A stretch of 7,031 nucleotides of DNA. Source: an uncultured Geobacteraceae bacterium. Its GTDB lineage: Bacteria > Desulfobacterota > Desulfuromonadia > Geobacterales > Pseudopelobacteraceae. The position numbers and the translations under genes are program-made. The notes under the pieces were generated by a model. That model searched no databases. It had not been told where the DNA came from and saw only the letters and a list, made by a program, of their open reading frames with translations. How positions within the stretch are numbered: position 1 is the first letter of the stretch; every line of letters begins with the position of its first letter. The stretch spans positions 1 through 7,031 of the forward strand of contig CAIRND010000142.1 in assembly GCA_903879825.1 (NCBI GenBank), in the 5' to 3' direction. This document shows positions 1 to 4,912 of this stretch, in pieces.

Positions 1-519
1 CAGCCAGGCTCCGCCGCTGACGTTGGCCAACATCGCAGACAAGGAATATGAACCGGACAGACGTGAAAGAGTGATCAGGGTAAAAAAGAGCGTCGGTTCA
101 GCCAGGCAGGAATAGGTCGCCTCGCGGGCGGACCCCATACCTTCAAAACTAGAACCGGTATCGAGGGCGGCAGCCATGGTAAAAAAGCGACCCAGCGCAA
201 ACAGATAGGCGTAGAGGATCATGTCGCCATCAAAAGAAATCGGTGAGGAATGGGCACCAAAGGGGATCAGCAGCGCCGCAACCGCCGTAGTTGCAAGAGC
301 GACAATCGGGCCGGCACGAAAAATCCAGCTGGTAGTCGTGCTGAAAACAGTCCCTTTCTGCAGCAAACGGATGATGTCATAATAGGGCTGCAAAAACGGC
401 GCACCGACTCTTCCGGCAAACGCCGCCTTCGTTTTACCGATAACCCCAAGGAGCAGTGGCGGCATGGTAAGCGCCAGCACGATATGGATGGTACTGTTGA
501 GTATGGTACTGTTTGTCAT
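1..519 (-). CDS. HyfC/HycD/NuoH-like membrane subunit, N-terminal 173 residues (3' end outside window)
   Basis: Respiratory-chain NADH dehydrogenase subunit 1 family (NuoH, HyfC, HycD), the membrane subunit that in complex I and hydrogenase-4 joins the peripheral arm to the antiporter-like subunits. Seen: the frame opens with ATG at 519, has a strong GGGAGGTG ribosome binding site just upstream, and stays open to the window edge. Family marks are GKTKAAFAGR (28-37), QPYYDIIRLLQKG (44-56) and the acidic loop DTGSSFEGMGSARE (120-133), with E126 and E133, followed by AEP (140-142). Hydrophobic stretches alternate with these loops as expected. About half of the usual 300-320 residues is present. 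The QPYYD and GSSFEGMGSARE wording is closer to HyfC/HycD than to complex I NuoH. It is separated from the upstream hyfB-like gene by a palindromic repeat. The family call is firm; which complex it serves is not. Confidence 0.93.
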   Translation of the reverse strand, partial: MTNSTILNSTIHIVLALTMPPLLLGVIGKTKAAFAGRVGAPFLQPYYDIIRLLQKGTVFSTTTSWIFRAGPIVALATTAVAALLIPFGAHSSPISFDGDMILYAYLFALGRFFTMAAALDTGSSFEGMGSAREATYSCLAEPTLFFTLITLSRLSGSYSLSAMLANVSGGAWL

Positions 520-562
520 GGCACCTCCCACCTCTTACAAACTTAAACCCAAAAAAAGCTGT

Positions 563-705
563 TCACCACAGAGTCACGGAGAACACAGAGAGTAAAATCA
601 GTGAATTATTAATTAAAAACGGGTATTGCCGATTCACCAAAAAGGTTTTTTCTTTTAAGCACTTAAGTTTTTTATTTCTCAGTGTTCTCTGTGTCACTGT
701 GGTGA
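563..705. repeat. Palindromic dispersed-type repeat with about 28-bp imperfect terminal inverted repeats
   Basis: The left arm (563-590, starting TCACCACAGAG) and the right arm (678-705, ending CACTGTGGTGA) are reverse complements at 24 of 28 positions by my count. They enclose an 87-bp A/T-rich centre that is not convincingly coding. Weak similarity between the outer flanks (about 540-560 and 715-735) suggests the inverted repeat may extend further. The arm wording, CACAGAG with an AGAACACAGAG continuation, resembles a repeat I recall as scattered in intergenic regions of many environmental bacterial genomes; that recognition is from memory. It may be a MITE-like or REP-like non-autonomous element. 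It sits between the hyfB-like and hyfC-like genes, where the transcript could fold into a long stem and affect read-through or mRNA stability. No flanking target duplication is obvious. Confidence 0.8.
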
Positions 706-740
706 GATCCTGCCGGTTTTAGGTTAAAAGGATCTTTCCT

Positions 741-2738
741 TCAGTTTGCCCACAGCATCAAAATAAACAGAGTGGCAAAAATATAGATCATATACACGTG
801 CATCAAACCATTTTGCAGATGCCTTAAAAAGGCAAATGACCGGCCACACAGACGAAAGAGCGGTGCTATGACCAGCTCCAGAAGCGTTTCAGTCGGCACG
901 TCCGTGCAGCGGGATTTACCGGGAAAAAGACCTGCCAGCGTCGGGCGCTCGATACGCTGGCGCATAACACCATTGAACACCGATACGGCACATTCAGAAA
1001 ACGACGTTGCTCCGTACTGCATGCGAGCCGTTCCGCGCTGATACCCGCACCCCCAGGTTGAAGCGCTGGTCACAGGAGATTTCCCCATCCGCCATTTCCA
1101 CAGCAGCGTCACGAAGACGGCAATGGTCAACATTATCATCCCAAGAAGCGAGAGTTTACCCAGAATGGCACCGTATTCGGCAGGAAGCGCTGAGGTTGCC
1201 AGAGGGGGATACAAGAATGCAATCACCGGTGAGACGAAACGCAGCGCCATCTGCGGCACAAGTCCGATCAGCAGGCAGAGCGCGGCAAAAAGGGCCAGAG
1301 GAGCCAGCATGGTCATCCCCGCCTCATGTGGATGGGCGGCAGCGGGACTCCGGGGAGTACCGAGAAAAACTGAACTGTACAGTTTGGTAAAGGCAATGGC
1401 GGCCAATCCACCCACCAGCGCCAGCACTGGAGCAAGGAACGCCAGATAGATCAGACTGTCTGAATTGAGCTGCCTGAACAAGCCGAGGTAAAGAAGGAAT
1501 TCGCTGACAAAACCGTTCAGAGGCGGAATACCGCAGATTGCAACTGATCCGACCAGAAACAGCAGCGCTAACCGCGGCATGCTTTTTCCGAGTCCCCCCA
1601 TCATGTTCATTTCACGTGTTCCGGTGGCATGGATAATAGCCCCGGAGCCGAGAAACAGTAATGGCTTAAAAAAACTGTGATTAAGAATATGGAGCAGAGC
1701 CCCCGCCATACCGAGATATACCAGTGCATTATTATGACTTGAGACCCCCAGCAGGGCAACGCCGAGGCCGGTCGTGATAATACCGATATTCTCAATGCTG
1801 CTGCAGGCAAGCAGGCGTTTCAGGTCACGCTGAGCCACCGCAAAGGCGATTCCAAGCAGCGCCGAGGATATTCCGCACACCGTCAGGACTCCTCCCCATA
1901 GTAACGGCGGGTCGTGAAAGAAGGTCAAGGTTCGAAAAATACCGTATAAGCCAATCTTCAGCATGACGCCCGACATCATCGCCGAGACGTGACTCGGTGC
2001 ATTGGCGTGGGATGTGGGAAGCCAGATATGAAGCGGCATGATGCCGGCCTTGGCGCCAAAACCGATAAAAGCGGCCAGTACTGCCAGTGGGACATCGGGC
2101 GAAAGGGCCGAAAGAGAACCGGCCGACGGCAGCATGAACGAACCGGTGTGAGCCGCCAGCAGTGAAAAGTAAACAAAGAGAGCAGCGGTACCGATGTGGG
2201 TTGCAATCAAGTAGACGATTCCGGCCTTCCGCACATCTTCCCGCTCATGCTCGGTAACAATGAGAAAATAGGCGGATAGTGCCATAAGCTCCCACACCAT
2301 AATGAAGAAGACACCGTTGCGGGCCACCAGCACCAGAGCCATTGAACAAGCCAGCAGACCATAAAAGAAGGTCAAGCCGCGTTCGGTGGAACGATGTTCG
2401 GCCGCCGGCCAATAGCCGATGGCAAAGAGAGAACCTGCGGCAGCAACAATAAAAACAGGAAGCAGAAAAAAAACGGAGAGGGGATCAATGACCAGTTCGC
2501 ACGGTCCGAACGGCAGATTCCAGGGGAGAACATAGGTAGTGGTGGTGTGGGTAAAAAGAAGTATTACGGCGGACGGCACTCCTGCCAGTGCGGCCAGAAT
2601 GGTAATAATTGCGGCAATAACTTGGCCAGGACCCGCCTTTCGCAGGAACAGACCGGGAACACCGGCACAACCGAGAGCTAACGCAGCAAAGAGCGCCACG
2701 AGCGCAGGGTCAACAATGCCCTGCAGAGCGAAATACAT
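741..2738 (-). CDS. HyfB-like proton-conducting antiporter subunit (NuoL/M/N superfamily), copy 2
   Basis: A 665-residue polytopic membrane protein with the proton-transporting quinone-oxidoreductase domain (PF00361 type) at about 125-420, probably an ion-translocating subunit of a complex-I-like or Hyf-like membrane complex. Conserved charged residues of the antiporter channel are visible: E150 in VWELMALSAY, K230 in FGAKAGIMPLHIWLP with H237, K261 in MLKIGLYG, K307 in DLKRLL, H350, H354 and K358 in the HILNHSFFKPLLFL segment, and E413 in NGFVSEFL. The C-terminal extension carries TWGCGYQR (561-568) and RMQYGATSF (572-580), hallmarks of HyfB rather than NuoL. Length is close to E. coli HyfB (about 670). 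ATG at 2738 has AAGGAG 8 nt upstream. It is a clear paralogue of the gene at 4913-6922, with near-identical motif order but substantial divergence. A promoter candidate lies upstream, so it may be transcribed separately from copy 1. Confidence 0.93.
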   Translation of the reverse strand: MYFALQGIVDPALVALFAALALGCAGVPGLFLRKAGPGQVIAAIITILAALAGVPSAVILLFTHTTTTYVLPWNLPFGPCELVIDPLSVFFLLPVFIVAAAGSLFAIGYWPAAEHRSTERGLTFFYGLLACSMALVLVARNGVFFIMVWELMALSAYFLIVTEHEREDVRKAGIVYLIATHIGTAALFVYFSLLAAHTGSFMLPSAGSLSALSPDVPLAVLAAFIGFGAKAGIMPLHIWLPTSHANAPSHVSAMMSGVMLKIGLYGIFRTLTFFHDPPLLWGGVLTVCGISSALLGIAFAVAQRDLKRLLACSSIENIGIITTGLGVALLGVSSHNNALVYLGMAGALLHILNHSFFKPLLFLGSGAIIHATGTREMNMMGGLGKSMPRLALLFLVGSVAICGIPPLNGFVSEFLLYLGLFRQLNSDSLIYLAFLAPVLALVGGLAAIAFTKLYSSVFLGTPRSPAAAHPHEAGMTMLAPLALFAALCLLIGLVPQMALRFVSPVIAFLYPPLATSALPAEYGAILGKLSLLGMIMLTIAVFVTLLWKWRMGKSPVTSASTWGCGYQRGTARMQYGATSFSECAVSVFNGVMRQRIERPTLAGLFPGKSRCTDVPTETLLELVIAPLFRLCGRSFAFLRHLQNGLMHVYMIYIFATLFILMLWAN

Positions 2739-3006
2739 AGAAAGAACTCCTTGTAATCACTATAAAAAGAAACAGTCTTTCCTCTTTCAAGCGGGAAAGG
2801 ATAGTGAACCTCGGACCGTCTACGTGTCAATTAAAAAGTATAATGATAACAGTCATATTATTAACCTGCAGGAACCCGAGGGAGAGGTAGCGGTTTATTA
2901 TTTTAATTCGTGTTTTTCAGAATCGACGTCACTATCTGAAAGACTTTGCTGCTATTAACCAGTGAATTTTCAGGAGCAATCAATAACCGTACCCATTGGC
3001 GGTCGA
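2739..3006. other. A/T-rich intergenic region upstream of hyfB copy 2
   Basis: This 268-bp gap separates the end of the toxin gene from hyfB copy 2. It holds the copy 2 ribosome binding site, a sigma70-like promoter candidate and, just upstream of the -35 box, a short dyad ATGA-N6-TCAT (2843-2856) that could bind a regulator. Downstream of the toxin stop there is only a weak stem (ACCG/CGGT) with no T-run, so no convincing terminator. I see no coding frame with a ribosome binding site. Confidence 0.5.
2801..2830 (-). promoter_or_regulatory. Candidate sigma70 promoter for hyfB copy 2
   Basis: On the minus strand a perfect -35 box TTGACA (2830-2825) is followed, after 18 bp, by CACTAT (2806-2801), which keeps A2, A5 and T6 of the -10 consensus. 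The predicted start near 2794 gives a leader of about 55 nt before the ATG at 2738. Position and orientation fit. The weak -10 and the 18-bp spacing leave it unproven. Confidence 0.45.
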
Positions 3007-3402
3007 TTATACCCAATTTTCCAGTTTTAATCCCTTGATCCGCTTGAAATGTTTTATGTTGTTCGTCACCAGCGCAAGGCCATGCACCTTGGCACAGGCA
3101 GCGATAAACAGATCTGCATCGTCAATGATTGCACCAGCCTTTTCGAGCGTTGCCTTCATTTCGCCGAACATCTCGCTGATGGCCTCATCAGACTCAATAA
3201 CATTCAGTTGATCGGTCAATTGTCTGATAAGAGTGAGGTTTGCGTCAACTCGCTGTGACTTGTAGGCACCGTAGTAAAGCTCGCTTACATTGAGGAAAGA
3301 CAAGACCACATTATCTAGTCCGACTGAGAGGATTTTCTGTTCGATTTGCTCATTACCTTTGAGCCAATAGACACATATATTGGTATCAAGAAGATATTTC
3401 AC
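3007..3402 (-). CDS. VapC-family PIN-domain toxin (putative endoribonuclease)
   Basis: A 131-residue PIN-domain protein spanning the whole fold. VapC toxins are Mg-dependent ribonucleases that cut tRNA or rRNA and are held inactive by the partner antitoxin. Acidic active-site candidates are D6 in YLLDTN, E41 in NVSELYYG, and D95/D97 in DDADLFIAA, with the closing motif TNNIKHF (113-119) containing N115. Length (about 130) is typical and no key residue is missing, so the toxin is probably intact. The start is GTG at 3402-3400, overlapping the antitoxin TGA stop at 3401-3399; this overlap indicates translational coupling, and the ribosome binding site is weak (AGGA). The pair is more A/T-rich than the surrounding Hyf-type genes and breaks their order, consistent with later insertion. 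Family assignment is firm; RNA target unknown. Confidence 0.92.
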   Translation of the reverse strand: MKYLLDTNICVYWLKGNEQIEQKILSVGLDNVVLSFLNVSELYYGAYKSQRVDANLTLIRQLTDQLNVIESDEAISEMFGEMKATLEKAGAIIDDADLFIAACAKVHGLALVTNNIKHFKRIKGLKLENWV

Positions 3403-3656
3403 AATTCAATCCTGCGTCCACCAAAGCCGCTACGATGAGTCGTAATCTCTTCAACAATTTTATCCGCCGATCGGTCATCCTGCCATGCGCCGCAAAACCC
3501 GGTTTTTGCCGATTCAACAACGGATTGGTGTCTGGTCACACTCAAAACGCCTTCTTTTAATGAGCGTAACATCTTGAGCGCCTGTGGCAATACCGGCATA
3601 GGCAGCTCCCTGATTTCACTCAAAAACATTTCTTCATATTTTGTCTGCGTTCTCAT
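3399..3656 (-). CDS. VapB-like antitoxin of the VapC partner
   Basis: An 85-residue protein directly upstream of the PIN toxin, overlapping it by 4 nt. The C-terminal part, from TGFCGAWQDDRSADKIVEE (52-70) to THRSGFGGRR (73-82), follows the pattern of a toxin-binding tail seen in a group of antitoxins that precede VapC genes, in which a CG-W-DDRS-E-I stretch is followed by a R-G-GGR ending; this is recalled family knowledge. The N-terminal part (1-45) is predicted helical with no clear AbrB or ribbon-helix-helix signature, so the DNA-binding class is uncertain. ATG at 3656 has AAGGAG 7 nt upstream. The expected role is to bind and neutralise the toxin and probably to repress its own promoter. 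Confidence 0.8.
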   Translation of the reverse strand: MRTQTKYEEMFLSEIRELPMPVLPQALKMLRSLKEGVLSVTRHQSVVESAKTGFCGAWQDDRSADKIVEEITTHRSGFGGRRIEL

Positions 3657-3702
3657 GTGCGCTCTCCTTGCACTTAACCGTCTATAAACACTGCTGAAAA
3701 AC

Positions 3703-3716
3703 GTAATACGTATAAC
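3703..3716. promoter_or_regulatory. Candidate operator palindrome upstream of the toxin-antitoxin pair
   Basis: The 14-bp sequence GTAATACGTATAAC is a palindrome with one mismatched pair around an ATACGTAT core, and overlaps a second dyad ACGTA-A-TACGT (3701-3711). It lies about 50 nt upstream of the antitoxin start, where autoregulatory operators of VapBC-type operons are usually found. Its role is inferred from position and symmetry only. Confidence 0.35.
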
Positions 3717-3753
3717 ATAACCAGACTAGGTCGTGGTACATATTTCTGGCACA

Positions 3754-3782
3754 TTTAGACGCCCAGCCATCACAAAACTCAA
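3754..3782 (-). promoter_or_regulatory. Weak candidate promoter for the toxin-antitoxin pair
   Basis: On the minus strand TTGAGT (3782-3777) and TCTAAA (3759-3754) are 17 bp apart, each about 4 of 6 to the sigma70 consensus. The predicted start near 3747 would place the palindrome at 3703-3716 within the early leader. It lies between the carbonic-anhydrase-like gene and the antitoxin, where a promoter is expected. Such a weak match can occur by chance. Confidence 0.25.
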
Positions 3783-3817
3783 TATTCTGGATGTCCATTT
3801 TATTTATTTGCGGCTCC

Positions 3818-4888
3818 TTAGTTCGTTTCGGATAACGCCTCTATCCTGCGCGAATTCCAGTCAAGTACCGCTGTACGCCTCATCATTTTCACGGCCAGAT
3901 CCGGAAACTCGCGTTCAATCACTTCGGATGCAAACTGGGAAAGAAAATGAGATTTCATCACGGCGCGGGCCCGGTCAACTCCGATTTCATCATACGGCAC
4001 CGAAGCAAGCAACAGGAAGCCGTCATCGGGTATTCTCCCGGCCGCCATATTGTTTTCGATAATTGCCGCCGCCTTGCGGATCGGATCAGACAGGTCGGGA
4101 CTGTACGGCCCGATAATCAGAGCCAGGTTGGGAGTATGAAGGAAGTCAAAACCGCGTCCCAGACAGATCATCCACTCCCGATGTTCGACCGTGAGCGCAC
4201 GCTTCTCCTGACGTAACCCGGTAATGTGGGCAAGGTTGCCAGCCAGCAGCGGCAGTAGATCACTTCTCACTTCATGAGGCATATCATGGAAACGGAGCGC
4301 AAGCTCAGCTGCAAGATCCTCCACTGTCATGTCACCGGACAGATCCAGAATGTGGCCGTCGGGGCTGTGCAGCAGCAGTGCATCCTCATCAGTTTCAAAG
4401 CCGCAGATAAGGGGGTAAACGCTGTCATGGCCCGCCCCGAAAATAGCTTCCATCTGCCGCTGGATCTGGCGTGTATGAGCTATTGCTGCTTCCGTATTGC
4501 AGCCGAAGCCGGAACAGCCCCGGTGAACGTCTCCGCGCGAAAAATGATAGGTGATCAGGATCAATACTCTCCGCCCACTTCTTACCATACGCTGGACATA
4601 CTGAGCCAGTACCTCACCAAGATGGGGCCATCCCATATCGAACATCCCACCCAGGTTGCGGAAAGGCTGGATGATGCCGGGAGGTGTCTTGGTGGCGACC
4701 GGAATATTGATACGTCCGTCCATGCATTTTAGTACCGCAATGGCGGTCGGGTGCAGTGCAAGATACCGTTCTCTGGCAAGAAATGCCTCCGGGGAACAAA
4801 ACTCAGCCGAGTATCTCTGCGCCAGATCAAACACCCAGTTTATACGGCTTGCGATTGGCTCTTTATGAATGTTGCCGGTCGGATTCAT
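3818..4888 (-). CDS. Beta-carbonic-anhydrase-like zinc protein next to HyfB
   Basis: A 356-residue soluble protein with no signal peptide or membrane segment. The N-terminal half resembles a beta-type carbonic anhydrase core: KCMDGR (54-59) supplies the C-x-D-x-R motif (C55 as zinc ligand, D57-R59 as the catalytic dyad), followed by FRNLGG (76-81), then a strand RRVLILITYH (106-115) and HRGCSGFGC (122-130), giving H122-x-x-C125 as the likely remaining ligands; H115 and C130 are alternatives. The expected reaction is CO2 plus water to bicarbonate plus a proton. The C-terminal half (about 235-350) has strand-like segments (NLALIIGPY, FLLLASVPY) and may be a second degenerate domain, as in the carboxysomal enzyme CsoSCA. 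ATG at 4888 has AAGGAGG 8 nt upstream and lies 24 bp after hyfB copy 1, so the two are probably co-transcribed. It is far shorter than DabA as I recall that family (roughly 800-1000 residues). Enzyme activity is inferred from motifs. Confidence 0.72.
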   Translation of the reverse strand: MNPTGNIHKEPIASRINWVFDLAQRYSAEFCSPEAFLARERYLALHPTAIAVLKCMDGRINIPVATKTPPGIIQPFRNLGGMFDMGWPHLGEVLAQYVQRMVRSGRRVLILITYHFSRGDVHRGCSGFGCNTEAAIAHTRQIQRQMEAIFGAGHDSVYPLICGFETDEDALLLHSPDGHILDLSGDMTVEDLAAELALRFHDMPHEVRSDLLPLLAGNLAHITGLRQEKRALTVEHREWMICLGRGFDFLHTPNLALIIGPYSPDLSDPIRKAAAIIENNMAAGRIPDDGFLLLASVPYDEIGVDRARAVMKSHFLSQFASEVIEREFPDLAVKMMRRTAVLDWNSRRIEALSETN

Positions 4889-4912
4889 GGTGCTGCCTCC
4901 TTATTCCCGCAA

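Noticed and set aside
513..722. Plus-strand frame of 69 codons ending in a hydrophobic stretch (FLFLSVLCVTVV).
   Set aside because: It is read across the palindromic repeat; the hydrophobic end is the translation of the right inverted-repeat arm. It starts inside the hyfC-like gene and has no ribosome binding site.
705..735. Inverted repeat AGATCCT/AGGATCT just after the hyfB copy 2 stop, a possible terminator.
   Set aside because: The 7-bp stem has a 17-nt loop and is not followed by a T-run on the minus strand.
2769..2799. Short inverted repeats (CTTTCC/GGAAAG and GAAA/TTTC) upstream of hyfB copy 2, at first sight a switching leader or terminator.
   Set aside because: The stems are only 4-6 bp and A/T-rich, and one arm lies at or before the predicted transcription start, so it would not be in the RNA.
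2984..3681. Direct repeat TAACCGT at 2984-2990 and 3675-3681 as a target duplication around the toxin-antitoxin pair.
   Set aside because: Seven bases are expected by chance at this distance, and the right copy lies inside the likely promoter region of the module.
3947..4732. Plus-strand open frames of 89 and 152 codons opposite the carbonic-anhydrase-like gene.
   Set aside because: They are antisense to a gene with clear motifs, have no ribosome binding site, and read as low-coherence sequence without family features.
3818..4888. Calling the 356-residue protein DabA or carboxysomal CsoSCA.
   Set aside because: It is much shorter than DabA, lacks the surrounding sequence I associate with DabA, and there are no carboxysome genes in the window. 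Only the zinc-site pattern is shared.
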